Of a DNA stretch of 64,000 nucleotides, positions 44,883 to 54,327 are shown piece after piece. The stretch's first letter is position 1; each line of letters opens with the position of its first letter. Source of the stretch: Afipia sp. GTDB taxonomy: Bacteria; Pseudomonadota; Alphaproteobacteria; Rhizobiales; Xanthobacteraceae. The stretch spans positions 62,001 through 126,000 of the forward strand of contig JANINQ010000006.1 in NCBI GenBank assembly GCA_024508675.1. The letters run 5' to 3'. Made by a program: the position numbers and the translations under genes. The notes beneath the pieces were generated by a model. The model did no database searches and was not told where the DNA came from. It saw only the letters and a program-made list of their open reading frames with translations.

Positions 44883-45983
44883 TTACGCGCCCTGCAGCAT
44901 CGAGAGGATGTTGCTGGTGGACTTGTATTGCTGAAGCACGTTGTCACGGAACGAAACCGTCCAGCCCGAAGCCTGACGCTCTTCGTCGCTCATCGCCGAA
45001 TAGCTCTGCAGAATGCCAAGGCTCAATTGCGAGGGATCGCCGCTTTGCTGGCTCTGCTTGAGCGACGACAGGATGCTGGCGCGGGTGCGCGAATCCAGCT
45101 CCTTCTTTGCAGCGTAGATTTCCTGGTTCGAGAACTTCTGGTCCTGATTGAGCGTGATCGCGGACAGCGAGCGGTTATCGAACGACGAGAAATCCACAAG
45201 CTGACCGAACTTCCGCTTCGGATCGTAAACCAGTTCGGTCTTGTTCTCGGCGGCGAGACTGGCCTGCGCATCCAGCGCCGCGCGGGCATCGGTCGCAACC
45301 GTGGTGAATGTCTTCGTGGCACCCGCCGGCGCGCCGTCGGGATATTTCGCAAGATAAGCGGCGACCGGATCGCCTGACACGCTCGGCGCGGTATCCGGCT
45401 TCTGCTTCGCAGTTTCATAGCCTTTCAGTCCGGCGGCGCGCTGCGTCGCCCATGCGGATGTGGCCTTTTCCTCCGTACTGGCGCCATCGAGATAATCCAG
45501 CACGGCCTTGTAAACGACGGTGTAGTTCTTCGTCATCGACGTTGCAGCAGCAGCGGGCGCAAGCGCGGCATTGAAGCGACCGGTCAGTTCCTGCGATGCG
45601 ACACTCTGCTCGTCAGGCGTGAACTTGCCACCATTGTTGGTGGCGATGGCGAACAGCGAGCGGCGGTCCAGCGACGACAGGTCCACAGTCGTCTTGCCGT
45701 CCGATGTCAGCGGACCGTTGACCTTCGCCGCTGCATAAAGCTTGTCGAGCGCCGCACGGGCATCGTTCGTGACGGTGGTGAAATCGGGCGTCGCCGCATC
45801 GCCGGCAAGCTTCGCCTTTGCCGCATCGGACAGCGTGAGATTGGTTGCCGCATTGGGATCGGATTGCGCACCGGTTTCGGCTGCATTCAGCGCATCCAGC
45901 AGCGACGGCTGTGTCGCCGCCGCCGTGCGCGCATAGGCGGAGCCGAGCGCGGCATAGGGATTGTAACCATTGATCGCGGTCAT
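44883..45983 (-). CDS. Unrecognised protein with internal duplication (366 aa)
   Basis: A 366-residue Ala-rich soluble protein, no signal peptide seen, not assigned to a family. It contains two related units: about 68-145 (DFTTVTNDARAALDKLY, DLSSLDRRSLFAIATNNGG, FTPDEQSVASQEL) and about 225-305 (TFTTVATDARAALDAQA, DFSSFDNRSLSAITLNQDQ, FSNQEIYAAKKEL). The loops NNGGKFTPDE and NQDQKFSNQE look EF-hand-like but are not canonical. The N-terminus MTAINGYNPYAALGSAYA resembles exported or surface proteins without cleaved signals. ATG at 45983; TTAACGG-type dyads lie upstream. Confidence 0.7.
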   Translation of the reverse strand: MTAINGYNPYAALGSAYARTAAATQPSLLDALNAAETGAQSDPNAATNLTLSDAAKAKLAGDAATPDFTTVTNDARAALDKLYAAAKVNGPLTSDGKTTVDLSSLDRRSLFAIATNNGGKFTPDEQSVASQELTGRFNAALAPAAAATSMTKNYTVVYKAVLDYLDGASTEEKATSAWATQRAAGLKGYETAKQKPDTAPSVSGDPVAAYLAKYPDGAPAGATKTFTTVATDARAALDAQASLAAENKTELVYDPKRKFGQLVDFSSFDNRSLSAITLNQDQKFSNQEIYAAKKELDSRTRASILSSLKQSQQSGDPSQLSLGILQSYSAMSDEERQASGWTVSFRDNVLQQYKSTSNILSMLQGA

Positions 45984-46001
45984 ATAGGCCCCGGCATTCG
46001 C

Positions 46002-46013
46002 TAACGGCCGTTA
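46002..46013. promoter_or_regulatory. TAACGGCCGTTA palindrome upstream of the duplicated protein gene
   Basis: A 12-bp perfect palindrome about 20 bp upstream of the start codon, followed by further TTAACGG-like words. Possible operator; no regulator can be named. Confidence 0.35.
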
Positions 46014-46094
46014 ACGGAAGTTACCGGAACCTTACAGAATAGGGTTAACGAGGGGTAAACGGGGGAAACGCTGGCCGCACCATCGGCATATCGG

Positions 46095-46219
46095 GGTCGT
46101 CCCGGCGCAAGCCGGGACCCATATTCCCTGTCGAAATGCCTTTAGAAGGAAGTGCCACTCCGCTTCTCGCAGGGCAGAAGCGCCAGTGGTTATGGGTCCC
46201 GGCTTGCGCCGGGACGACC
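46095..46219. repeat. 29-bp perfect inverted repeat
   Basis: The segment 46095-46123 is exactly repeated in inverse at 46191-46219, each arm containing its own GTCCCGGC..GCCGGGAC-type hairpin; the centre also has CCACTCCGCTTCT..AGAAGCGCCAGTGG pairing. It lies just past the glyS stop and may act as its transcript end, but the form is that of a dispersed repeat. Confidence 0.88.
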
Positions 46220-46239
46220 AGAAAATTCAGGACGCTCGC

Positions 46240-48312
46240 TCAGTCTTGAATCTTCGAGAAATCCGCCACGGCGCGGGTGGCTTCGCGAATCTCATTCAGG
46301 AGCTTGAGGCGGTTTTCGCGCACGGCTTTGTCGTCGTCGTTGACCTTCACCTTGTCGAAGAAAGCATCGACCGCAGGACGCAGCTTGGCCATGGCGCTCA
46401 TGGCGCTGGCGAAGTCTTCTTGTCCCACAGCAGCCCCCGCCTCGGTCTTCACCTGCGCGATGGCAGCGGCGAGCGCCTTTTCTTCATCGACCTTGAACAA
46501 CGAGGCATCCGGCGCGCCGGTGAAGGTACGCTTGTCCTTCTTCTCCTCGATGGCCAGAATGTTGGACGCGCGCTTGGTGCCGGCCAGCAGGTTTTTGCCG
46601 TCGTCGCTGTCGAGGAATTTGCCGAGCGCTTCAACGCGGCGCACGACCATCAACAGATCGTCCTGACCTTCGAGTGCGAACACGGCGTCGACAAGATCAT
46701 GCCGCGCGCCCTGATCGCGAAGCTGGACTTTGAGGCGATCGGCGAAGAAGGCGAGCAGATCCTTGCCGTCATGCGGCTTCGCCGCCTTCGCGAAGGCTGT
46801 GAGTAGCGGCAGACGGATTCCGTTATCGTTCACGAGCCGGATGACACCGAGCGCCGCACGACGAAGCGCAAACGGGTCTTTCGAGCCGGTCGGCTTTTCA
46901 TCGATGGACCAGAAGCCGGTGAGAATGTCGAGCTTGTCCGCGAGCGCCACAGCAATCGCGACCGGATCAGTCGGCACGCGGTCCGCAGGTCCCTGTGGCT
47001 TGTAGTGGTCCTCGATCGCTGCGGCGACGGAGCCGTCTTCTCCCTGCGCCAGCGCGTAATAGCGGCCCATCAGGCCCTGCACTTCGGGGAATTCACCGAC
47101 CACTTCAGTGAGCAGATCGGCCTTGGCAAGCTGCGCGGCACGCTTGGTCTTCGCAACATCCGCGCCGACGAGAGGCGCGAGTTCAGCGGCGAGTTTGCCG
47201 ATGCGCGCGATACGTTCGGCCTGGGTGCCGAGCTTTTCATGGAACACGATCTGCGCGAACTTCGGCAGCCGGTCTTCGAGTTTGGTCTTGAGATCGGTCT
47301 CGTAGAAAAACTTCGCGTCCGACAGGCGCGCGCGGATGACGCGCTCGTTGCCCGCGACAATGGCCTTGCCCCCATCGGTCGCTTCGACATTCGCGGTCAG
47401 AATGAATTTGCTCGCGAGCTTGCCTGTCTTCGGATCGCGAACGACGAAACACTTCTGGTTGTTGCGGATGGTGGCGCGGATCACTTCGCCGGGAATCGAC
47501 AGGAAACTCTCGTCGAACGAACCCATCAACACCACCGGCCATTCGACCAGACCGGCGACTTCATCGAGCAGCACCTGATCCTCGACCAATTCAAAACCCT
47601 GCGCGAAGGCGAGGTTTTTCGCTTCGGTGAGGATGATGTCCTTGCGCCGCTCGGGATCAAGCACGACCTTCGCGGCTTCCAGCTTCGACACGTAATCCTC
47701 GAAGCGGCGCACGCTGAATTCAGCGGGCGCCATGAAGCGATGGCCGCGCGTGGTCTGTCCGGCCTCGATGCCGGCGATATCGAACTTCACAACGTCCGGC
47801 TCTTCGGTTTCCGGACCGAAAGTCGCGATGATCGAATGCAGCGGACGCACCCATGTCAGCGCGCCGTTCCGCGCGGAGCGTTCACCCCAGCGCATCTGCT
47901 TGGGCCACGGGAATGTGCGGATGATCAGCGGAATGATCTCCGCGATCACATCGATCGCGGGACGTCCCTCTTTCTCAAGAAGCGCGATGTAAAAATCGCC
48001 CTTCGGGTCGCGCTGGATCTTCGCTTCATCGAGCGACTTGAGGCCTGCGGCTTTCAGGAAGCCCTGCACGGCCGCGTCCGGCGCGCCGACCTTCGGGCCC
48101 TTGCGTTCCTGCTTGAGGTCCGGCTGGCGCTGCGGAATGCCATGCACGGTGAGCGCGAGACGGCGCGGCGTCACGAACGCCTTCGCGCCCTCATAGACGA
48201 GGCCTTCGGCGACCAGCTTGTCGGTGACCATCTTGCGCAGGTCATCCGCCGCCTTCGACTGCATACGCGCGGGAATTTCTTCGGAGAACAGTTCGAGAAG
48301 AAGATCGGGCAT
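46240..48312 (-). CDS. glyS: Glycyl-tRNA synthetase beta subunit
   Basis: A 690-residue GlyS. The N-terminus [18 protein letters not shown] is diagnostic; HRFMAP, the HD-like [27 protein letters not shown] segment and the C-terminal anticodon-type helical region are present. Forms an alpha2beta2 enzyme with GlyQ. ATG at 48312 is fixed by the conserved N-terminus and is 5 bp after the glyQ stop. Confidence 0.96.
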   Translation of the reverse strand: MPDLLLELFSEEIPARMQSKAADDLRKMVTDKLVAEGLVYEGAKAFVTPRRLALTVHGIPQRQPDLKQERKGPKVGAPDAAVQGFLKAAGLKSLDEAKIQRDPKGDFYIALLEKEGRPAIDVIAEIIPLIIRTFPWPKQMRWGERSARNGALTWVRPLHSIIATFGPETEEPDVVKFDIAGIEAGQTTRGHRFMAPAEFSVRRFEDYVSKLEAAKVVLDPERRKDIILTEAKNLAFAQGFELVEDQVLLDEVAGLVEWPVVLMGSFDESFLSIPGEVIRATIRNNQKCFVVRDPKTGKLASKFILTANVEATDGGKAIVAGNERVIRARLSDAKFFYETDLKTKLEDRLPKFAQIVFHEKLGTQAERIARIGKLAAELAPLVGADVAKTKRAAQLAKADLLTEVVGEFPEVQGLMGRYYALAQGEDGSVAAAIEDHYKPQGPADRVPTDPVAIAVALADKLDILTGFWSIDEKPTGSKDPFALRRAALGVIRLVNDNGIRLPLLTAFAKAAKPHDGKDLLAFFADRLKVQLRDQGARHDLVDAVFALEGQDDLLMVVRRVEALGKFLDSDDGKNLLAGTKRASNILAIEEKKDKRTFTGAPDASLFKVDEEKALAAAIAQVKTEAGAAVGQEDFASAMSAMAKLRPAVDAFFDKVKVNDDDKAVRENRLKLLNEIREATRAVADFSKIQD

Positions 48313-48317
48313 TGTCG

Positions 48318-49250
48318 TTACTCCGCCCTTCCCGCTTCGGTGTGCACCCATGCTTCGCCGCAGGCCTTGGCGAGTTCACGCACGCGCAGGATGTAGCTCT
48401 GCCGCTCGGTGACGGAGATCACGCCGCGCGCATCGAGCAGATTGAACACATGGCTGGCCTTGATGCACTGGTCGTAGGCCGGAAGCGCCATCAGATGCGC
48501 CTCGCGCTTGCCATCCTTCCAGCCCGCATCGAGATATTTCTTGCAGGCGTTCTCGGCCATCTTGAATTGCTCGAACAGCATCGCAGTATCGGAATGTTCA
48601 AAGTTGTGCCGCGAATATTCCTGCTCGGCCTGCAGGAACACGTCGCCGTAGGTCACCTTGTCGGCGCCGTCGCGACCATTGAAGTTGAGATCGTAAACGC
48701 GATCGACGCCCTGCACATACATCGCAAGGCGCTCGAGGCCGTAGGTGAGTTCGCCAGCGACCGGCGCGCATTCCACACCCGCGACCTGCTGGAAGTAGGT
48801 GAACTGCGAGACTTCCATGCCGTCGCACCAGCATTCCCAGCCGAGTCCCCAAGCCCCTAACGTCGGGCTCTCCCAGTCGTCTTCAACGAAACGAATATCG
48901 TGGAGCGCAGAGTCCACGCCGATCGCTTTCAGCGATTGCAGATACAGGTCCTGAATATCCGGCGGCGACGGCTTCAGGATCACCTGAAACTGATAGTAGT
49001 GCTGCAGGCGGTTCGGGTTTTCGCCGTAGCGACCATCCTTGGGGCGGCGCGACGGCTGAACGTAAGCGGCATTCCAGCGCTTGGGGCCGAGCGCGCGCAA
49101 GGTGGTCGCCGGATGGAACGTGCCTGCGCCAACTTCCATGTCGTAGGGCTGCAGGATGACGCAGCCATAGTCGGCCCAGAAGCGCTGCAGGGTCAGGATC
49201 AGGCCCTGAAACGAACGCTCGGGACGCATGTGCGGAGGCAGGGAATCCAT
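48318..49250 (-). CDS. glyQ: Glycyl-tRNA synthetase alpha subunit
   Basis: A 310-residue class II catalytic subunit charging tRNA-Gly. [31 protein letters not shown], the [20 protein letters not shown] loop and [14 protein letters not shown] are canonical. First gene of glyQS. Start ATG at 49250. Confidence 0.97.
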   Translation of the reverse strand: MDSLPPHMRPERSFQGLILTLQRFWADYGCVILQPYDMEVGAGTFHPATTLRALGPKRWNAAYVQPSRRPKDGRYGENPNRLQHYYQFQVILKPSPPDIQDLYLQSLKAIGVDSALHDIRFVEDDWESPTLGAWGLGWECWCDGMEVSQFTYFQQVAGVECAPVAGELTYGLERLAMYVQGVDRVYDLNFNGRDGADKVTYGDVFLQAEQEYSRHNFEHSDTAMLFEQFKMAENACKKYLDAGWKDGKREAHLMALPAYDQCIKASHVFNLLDARGVISVTERQSYILRVRELAKACGEAWVHTEAGRAE

Positions 49251-49512
49251 CGGAAATCTTCAAGCGTTGGAATGGGGGTGATTTGCGCGCGGACCGTATC
49301 GGCGCGGGCCAACGGAATCAAGGCGATGGCCACGATTCCAAATCAATTCCTGCCCGGATCGGCGCGATTTTAGCAGATCCCCGAAGGCCGGTTTAACCGC
49401 AGGATCAGACGGGTTTCCCGCGCGCCGGGTTTGTTAGGGACTGCCCGCTAGCAAGGCGCCATTGCAACCAACGGCCGGGCCCAACCGGCGGTGCTTTGTG
49501 GCAGGGGCGACA

Positions 49513-49599
49513 ATGATTGCGTTTCAGGTTCTGGTGGCGGCCATCATCATGGCCGCGCTTTGCGTGATGACCATCAACGACGTGCGCCGGCACGGCTGA
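49513..49599 (+). CDS. Possible 28-aa single-span membrane protein
   Basis: MIAFQVLVAAIIMAALCVMT followed by INDVRRHG: one hydrophobic span with a positively charged tail, preceded by AGGGGC. Compact and protein-like, but too short to be sure. Confidence 0.35.
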   Translation: MIAFQVLVAAIIMAALCVMTINDVRRHG

Positions 49600-49617
49600 C
49601 GTTTTCACGATCATGCC

Positions 49618-49803
49618 CTATCCCGGCCGGTAGGTCCCGGTGTCGGGATCGCGGCGCAGCTTCGGCATGCGCTCCTGCTCGGCAGCAGGCGCCTTGCGCG
49701 CGGCATCGAGTTCGCGGTTGATGCGGCGGCTCTCGCGCACCGCGAGACGCACGAGCGCGGCTCCGCCAAGAATGCCCGCAGCAACCAGAATCAGCGGCGG
49801 CAT
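49618..49803 (-). CDS. Small membrane protein downstream of sppA (61 aa)
   Basis: A 61-residue protein: one N-terminal span (LILVAAGILGGAALVRLAV) and a charged tail (RESRRINRELDAARKA.. ending RDPDTGTYRPG). GGAG precedes the ATG, and the gene follows sppA by 15 bp on the same strand, so co-transcription is likely. Similar small proteins accompany sppA in related genomes by my recollection. Function unknown. Confidence 0.68.
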   Translation of the reverse strand: MPPLILVAAGILGGAALVRLAVRESRRINRELDAARKAPAAEQERMPKLRRDPDTGTYRPG

Positions 49804-49818
49804 GACCAGTCTCCCGTT

Positions 49819-50706
49819 CTACAATCCATAGCGCGCCCAGATCGCGCGTTCTTCCAGCGCTGAAATCAGATCTTCCGAAAATCCCGGAAAGCCGGGAAGC
49901 GATGCGCCCGCGCCGGGCTTGCGGCCCGCGAGCCCCGAGAGCAGCCCGGCCGGCGGCGCAATCACCGGCGTCTGCACCTTGTCGCCATAGCGTGCGCGCA
50001 GCACGGTGCGCAGATCGCCGATGGCATCGGCAAGACCGAGCTTCACCGCGCGCTCGCCGGCCCAGTATTCGCCGGTGAACAGATAGCTTTCCTCGCCTTT
50101 CAATCGCGCGCCGCGGCTGTCCTTCACCAATGCAATGAAGGTGTCGTGAATCTCGCGCTGGATCGCTTTCAGCCGCGAGACGTCATCGGGATTTTCGGGA
50201 AGAAACGGATCGAGCTGCGCCTTGTTCTCGCCCGAGGTATAGAGCCTGCGCTCGATGCCGACCTTCTTGATCAGGTCGACAAAACCGAACGTGCCGCCGA
50301 CCACGCCGATCGAACCGACGATGGACGACGGATCGCAGAAAATCTCGTCGCCCGCGCAGGCGATCATGTAGCCGCCCGAGGCGGCGACGTCCTCGATGAA
50401 CACCAGCACGCGAAGATTCTTCTCGGCGGCGAGCTGGCGGATGCGCTGATAGATCTGGCGCGACTGCACCGGCGAGCCGCCCGGCGAATTGATCACCAGC
50501 GCGACGGCGCGCGCGCCACTGGTCGAGAACGCGCGCTCCAGCAAACGGGCGACACCCGCCAGCGACATGCCGGGCCGCAGCGGCGTCACCGCGCCGATCA
50601 CGCCGGAGAGGCGCACCACCGGGACCACCGCCCCGCCGCGCAGCCTTGCCGGCAGCAGACGCTTCAATCTCTCGACAATGTGACTGCCAGAACCATTCCC
50701 GGTCAT
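49819..50706 (-). CDS. sppA: S49-family signal peptide peptidase SppA (short form)
   Basis: A 295-residue S49 serine protease with the Ser/Lys dyad: Ser110 in EDVAASGGYMIACAGDEI and Lys162 in YTSGENKAQLDPF. NSPGGSP near 74-79 and SSIVGSIGVVGG are typical. The single-domain form degrades cleaved signal peptides in the membrane. No long N-terminal membrane anchor is evident, though a weak hydrophobic stretch lies at about 25-40. ATG at 50706 has GAAGGA upstream. Confidence 0.92.
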   Translation of the reverse strand: MTGNGSGSHIVERLKRLLPARLRGGAVVPVVRLSGVIGAVTPLRPGMSLAGVARLLERAFSTSGARAVALVINSPGGSPVQSRQIYQRIRQLAAEKNLRVLVFIEDVAASGGYMIACAGDEIFCDPSSIVGSIGVVGGTFGFVDLIKKVGIERRLYTSGENKAQLDPFLPENPDDVSRLKAIQREIHDTFIALVKDSRGARLKGEESYLFTGEYWAGERAVKLGLADAIGDLRTVLRARYGDKVQTPVIAPPAGLLSGLAGRKPGAGASLPGFPGFSEDLISALEERAIWARYGL

Positions 50707-50939
50707 CGAACGTCCTTCATGTTCACGGTTTATTATTCGCCAACTGGCATCAGGAGCCACCAGCACATTTTCTCATTGTTAAGCACGTCGTTTGTGCCCG
50801 AATTTCGTCTAAGCATCTGATTGGACGGGATTTATCTAGAGACTCTCCGGATTCTTCCGGCGCGCGACAAGAAACTGGAACGCACTTTGCATTGCAACAA
50901 GGGTGACGGTTGCAACGGCGCAGCCCTGAAGGTGCAGAA

Positions 50940-51038
50940 ATGAAGATTTACCTCCTGATCTTGCTGATTGGCGCTCTCCTGACCACGATCCACTTTACGC
51001 AGGCCCCTGAAAAGGCTCCGAAGCCGGTATCTCAGTAA
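50940..51038 (+). CDS. Possible 32-aa membrane or secreted peptide
   Basis: MKIYLLILLIGALLTTIHFT followed by QAPEKAPKPVSQ: a hydrophobic N-terminus and Pro/Lys tail, with GAAGGTG six bases upstream of the ATG. Strong start context makes translation plausible; no homologue recognised. Confidence 0.42.
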   Translation: MKIYLLILLIGALLTTIHFTQAPEKAPKPVSQ

Positions 51039-51071
51039 GCAGGCTGCGCATTTTTCGGGCAACAGCGAGCG

Positions 51072-51842
51072 TCAGCGGCTCGCCAGCGACAGAGCGGCCT
51101 TTCCGCCAAGCACGGCCGCAGCCTCCGCTCCCCCTTCCCCATCCGGGTCCTGAAGGACCAATCCGGGATGCAGCGCCAGCGGCGCCCTGCCGCCTTTGAC
51201 CGCCGTGACAATCACGCGGATGGCCGCGCCTTTCGGACCGGGGTGAACCGGCAGGATTGCCAGACTGCCGAACCCGCGCTCCAGCGCGGCCAGCACCTCT
51301 GACAATCCGTCCGCACGCCAGATCAGGGTCAGCACGCCGCCGGATTTCAATACGCGGCGCGCGGCATGGGTCCAACGCTCAAGCGTATCGGAAGCCGCGA
51401 CATGTGCGGACTGCCGCGCAGGGTCCGGTGACGCGCGGTGACGCTCCGCATCGTTGAACGGCGGATTCATCAGCACGGCATCGGCGCTGTCGGGACCTAG
51501 GCCAGCGGCTGCAAAGGCCTCCGCGCCCGCTGTCACATCTAATGTCAGCACACCTGCGGAAATGTCATTCGCAGCGGCATTGCCGCGCGCCAGCCCCGCA
51601 AGCGTTTCGTCGATTTCCACCAGCACCAGATCGAGCCCGGATACGCGGCGCGCCAGCGCAAGGCCCGCTGTTCCAACGCCTGCGCCGAATTCCACCACGC
51701 GATGGCCTGCGCGCGCAGGGGTCGCCGCCGCCAGCAGGATCGCATCATGGCCGGCACGGTGGCCGCGCTTCGGCTGGCGCAGCCGCAACTGCCCACCGAG
51801 GACCATGTCCTCGGTGACATCTGCAAGGCCGGGCTCAGTCAT
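51072..51842 (-). CDS. TrmN6/YfiC-like N6-adenine tRNA methyltransferase
   Basis: A 256-residue class I SAM methyltransferase: VVEFGAGVGTAGLALARRV (SAM loop near 52-62), then MNPPFND (NPPF catalytic motif near 127). This pattern fits tRNA1(Val)-A37 N6-methyltransferase (TrmN6) family members; a different small substrate is possible. ATG at 51842 was chosen; it overlaps the end of the upstream DUF2007 gene by 8 bp, implying coupling. Confidence 0.85.
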   Translation of the reverse strand: MTEPGLADVTEDMVLGGQLRLRQPKRGHRAGHDAILLAAATPARAGHRVVEFGAGVGTAGLALARRVSGLDLVLVEIDETLAGLARGNAAANDISAGVLTLDVTAGAEAFAAAGLGPDSADAVLMNPPFNDAERHRASPDPARQSAHVAASDTLERWTHAARRVLKSGGVLTLIWRADGLSEVLAALERGFGSLAILPVHPGPKGAAIRVIVTAVKGGRAPLALHPGLVLQDPDGEGGAEAAAVLGGKAALSLASR

Positions 51843-52062
51843 TGTCCCGCAATTCATGGGCGAGGCCCGCATCGGTCAACAGACGGCGCGCGGCCAGATT
51901 GTCATCGTCATGGACCAGTATGCGGCGCGGAAGTACGCCCAGCGAGCCGTCCATGATGCTCATATTACTGTCGAGCACGAGATGGTGGATATTCGCGCCG
52001 TCCAGCAGCGCGCCCACCGCCGACACCAGCACCACATCGTTGGTCCGGACAAGTTCACGCAA
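51835..52062 (-). CDS. DUF2007-domain small protein
   Basis: A 75-residue protein of the DUF2007 (putative signal-transducing) family: MRELVRTNDVVLVSAVGALLDG and HDDDNLAARRLLTDAGL, similar in fold to PII-like modules. Start appears to be TTG at 52062 with GGAG upstream. Overlaps the methyltransferase gene; divergent from the polyprenyl synthase gene. Confidence 0.78.
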   Translation of the reverse strand: MRELVRTNDVVLVSAVGALLDGANIHHLVLDSNMSIMDGSLGVLPRRILVHDDDNLAARRLLTDAGLAHELRDND

Positions 52063-52171
52063 GGCCGCCGTCTCCCGTCACATCCGGACGGGCCGGTCCA
52101 GCCCGTTCGTCGCCCTTGCCGCATCGCACGGCAGTTTCTATGGTGCCCTTAAATTCATCCGGAGACCGGAC

Positions 52172-53182
52172 GTGGCGGTTATTGTACCCTTTGAGAGCCA
52201 CTCGACGCCATCGATAGATCGGCTGGTCGAGCTTGTCGCGTCCGACATGGAACGCGTCAACAGCACGATTCTGTCGCGCACCGGCTCGGAAGTGACAATG
52301 ATCCCGGAGGTCGCCAACCACCTGATTTCGTCAGGGGGCAAGCGGCTGCGGCCGATGCTGACTTTGGCCATGGCCAACCTCACCGGCTACACCGGCGATG
52401 GCCATATCAAGCTCGCCGCTGCCGTCGAATTCATGCACACCGCGACACTGCTCCATGACGACGTGGTGGACGAGAGCGAGCTGCGGCGCGGCAAGCTCTC
52501 CGCGCGCATGCTGTGGGGCAACGAGGCCAGCGTGCTGGTCGGCGACTTCCTGCTCGGCCAGGCCTTCCGCATGATGGTCGAGGTCGGCTCGCTGCGCGCG
52601 CTGGATATTCTCTCCTCCGCCGCCGCCACCATCGCCGAGGGCGAGGTGATGCAGCTCGCCGCGGCCAAGAACACCGCCACCACCGAGGACGAATATCTCG
52701 CCGTCATTCGCGGCAAGACCGCCGAACTGTTCGCCGCCGCTTCCGAAGTCGGCCCGGTGATCGCGAACCGCCCGAAGGCCGAGCAGACAGCCTCGCGCTC
52801 GTTCGGCATGAATCTCGGCATCGCCTTCCAGCTCATCGACGACGTGCTGGACTACGGCGGCAAGGCCGCCAAGCTCGGCAAGAATGTCGGCGACGATTTC
52901 CGCGAAGGCAAGATCACGCTGCCGGTGGTGCTGGCCTTCCGGCGCGGCAACGACGCCGAACGCGCATTCTGGATTCGCACACTGGAGAAAGGCGAGATCG
53001 GCGACGGCGATCTCGATCATGCCATCGGCCTGATGACCAAGCATCGCGCGCTGGAAGACACGATGAGCCGCGCGCAGCACTACGGCGCAATGGCTGTCGA
53101 TGCGCTGGCGCTGTTCCCGTCGTCACCGATGAAGACGGCGCTTGAGCAGGTCGTTGCGTTCTGCCTGGCACGGTCGCACTGA
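52172..53182 (+). CDS. ispB: Polyprenyl (octa-/decaprenyl) diphosphate synthase
   Basis: A 336-residue trans-isoprenyl synthase with both Asp-rich motifs: LLHDDVVDESE (first) and QLIDDVLDYGG (second), plus GGKRLRP. It makes the ubiquinone side chain; alphaproteobacteria usually make Q10, so decaprenyl is likely. Start is GTG at 52172 with GGAG upstream; longer readings run through the divergent DUF2007 gene. A REP-like repeat follows. Confidence 0.93.
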   Translation: MAVIVPFESHSTPSIDRLVELVASDMERVNSTILSRTGSEVTMIPEVANHLISSGGKRLRPMLTLAMANLTGYTGDGHIKLAAAVEFMHTATLLHDDVVDESELRRGKLSARMLWGNEASVLVGDFLLGQAFRMMVEVGSLRALDILSSAAATIAEGEVMQLAAAKNTATTEDEYLAVIRGKTAELFAAASEVGPVIANRPKAEQTASRSFGMNLGIAFQLIDDVLDYGGKAAKLGKNVGDDFREGKITLPVVLAFRRGNDAERAFWIRTLEKGEIGDGDLDHAIGLMTKHRALEDTMSRAQHYGAMAVDALALFPSSPMKTALEQVVAFCLARSH

Positions 53183-53191
53183 GTCTGCTTT

Positions 53192-53270
53192 CGTGATTGC
53201 GAGCAAAGCGAAGCAATCCACTCTTTAAGGAAGATGGATTGCGTCGTCGCTGACGCTCCTCGCAATGACG
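53192..53270. repeat. REP-like repeat, copy C
   Basis: CGTGATTGCGAGCAAAGCG.. and ..GCTCCTCGCAATGACG: the same ends as copies A and B, with a few substitutions. Lies between two convergent genes. Confidence 0.9.
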
Positions 53271-53285
53271 AGATTGAGTGTATGC

Positions 53286-54170
53286 CTAACTCAGCACACC
53301 CGCGTGCACCCACCATGCAGGATAGGCGCGTGCGATCAGCTGCGCGGCGGCGCGGGCTTGCGCATCTGTCGTGAAAATTCCAAAGCACGTCGCGCCAGAG
53401 CCGGACATGCGGGCAAGCCGCACGCCTTCGGTTTCCCGCAGTGCCTGAAGCACGTCACCGATCACCGGCTCGACCTGCAGCGCCGGCTTTTCCAGATCGT
53501 TGGTGCCGTGTCCGATGGCGTCGATCCATTCGTCGAACGATGCGCCGTCCGCCGGCCATCCCGGCGACAGCATCACATCACCGACACCTGCAAGGAGCTC
53601 GCCCTTGGCCAAACCGAGCGCCGAGAACACATCCTTGGTCGCAACGCCGACACGCGGATTGACCATCACGCAGGGCATCGCCGGAATATCGAGCATCGCA
53701 AGGTTTTCGCCAACGCCGGTCATCGTGCAGGCGCGCGAGGCGAGACAGACCGGAATGTCGGCGCCGGTCTCGCGCGCAACCTCGGCAATACGCGGGTCGT
53801 CGATTTCAAGATTGCTGGCGCGCGCCAGCAGCCTCAATGCCGCCGCCGCATCCGCCGATCCGCCGCCGATGCCAGCTGCGACGGGAAGATGCTTGTCCAG
53901 CGTGAACTTTCCCAGCGTGAGGCCGGGAATGCGTTCGGCAAGAAGCCGCGCGGCGCGGATCACCAGGTTGTCGGCCATGTCGCCGCAGTCCTGCGCGCCC
54001 GGCCCGCTGGTCGAAAGGCCAAGCTCCGCACCGGGCATCAGCGTCAGCGCGTCAGCGCAATCGGCGAACACCACCAGACTCTCAAGGTCGTGATAGCCGT
54101 CCGGGCGTCGGCCAAGAACGCGCAGGGTCAGATTGACCTTGGCGCGCGCGGTTTCTGTCAGCAGTGTCAT
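53286..54170 (-). CDS. ispE: 4-diphosphocytidyl-2-C-methyl-D-erythritol kinase
   Basis: A 294-residue GHMP kinase of the MEP isoprenoid pathway. The ATP loop LPVAAGIGGGSADAAAALR near 95-113 and ARAKVNLTLRVLGRRPDGYH at the N-terminus are diagnostic, with RMSGSGATCFGI near the C-terminus. Convergent with the polyprenyl synthase gene, which uses products of this pathway. ATG at 54170. Confidence 0.95.
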   Translation of the reverse strand: MTLLTETARAKVNLTLRVLGRRPDGYHDLESLVVFADCADALTLMPGAELGLSTSGPGAQDCGDMADNLVIRAARLLAERIPGLTLGKFTLDKHLPVAAGIGGGSADAAAALRLLARASNLEIDDPRIAEVARETGADIPVCLASRACTMTGVGENLAMLDIPAMPCVMVNPRVGVATKDVFSALGLAKGELLAGVGDVMLSPGWPADGASFDEWIDAIGHGTNDLEKPALQVEPVIGDVLQALRETEGVRLARMSGSGATCFGIFTTDAQARAAAQLIARAYPAWWVHAGVLS

Positions 54171-54272
54171 TCTGTAGCCGCCCCGAACTCAGTACGTCAT
54201 GCGCGGGCATCGCCCATCGAAAGCAGGCACCCGCGTATCCATCAAAAGCTGAGAACTTATTCAGGGCAATGG

Positions 54273-54295
54273 ATTGCCGGGTCAAGCCCGGCAAT
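54273..54295. repeat. ATTGCCGGG hairpin repeat
   Basis: A 9-bp perfect stem with loop TCAAG in the gap between the TPR gene and ispE; related to the hairpins of the 36050-36139 repeat. Confidence 0.75.
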
Positions 54296-54327
54296 GACAT
54301 TCCGAGGGAGGGAAGGCAAGGAACAAG

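Noticed and set aside
47005-48396. 463-residue open frame antisense to glyS
   Set aside because: Shadow of glyS with no domain and biased composition.
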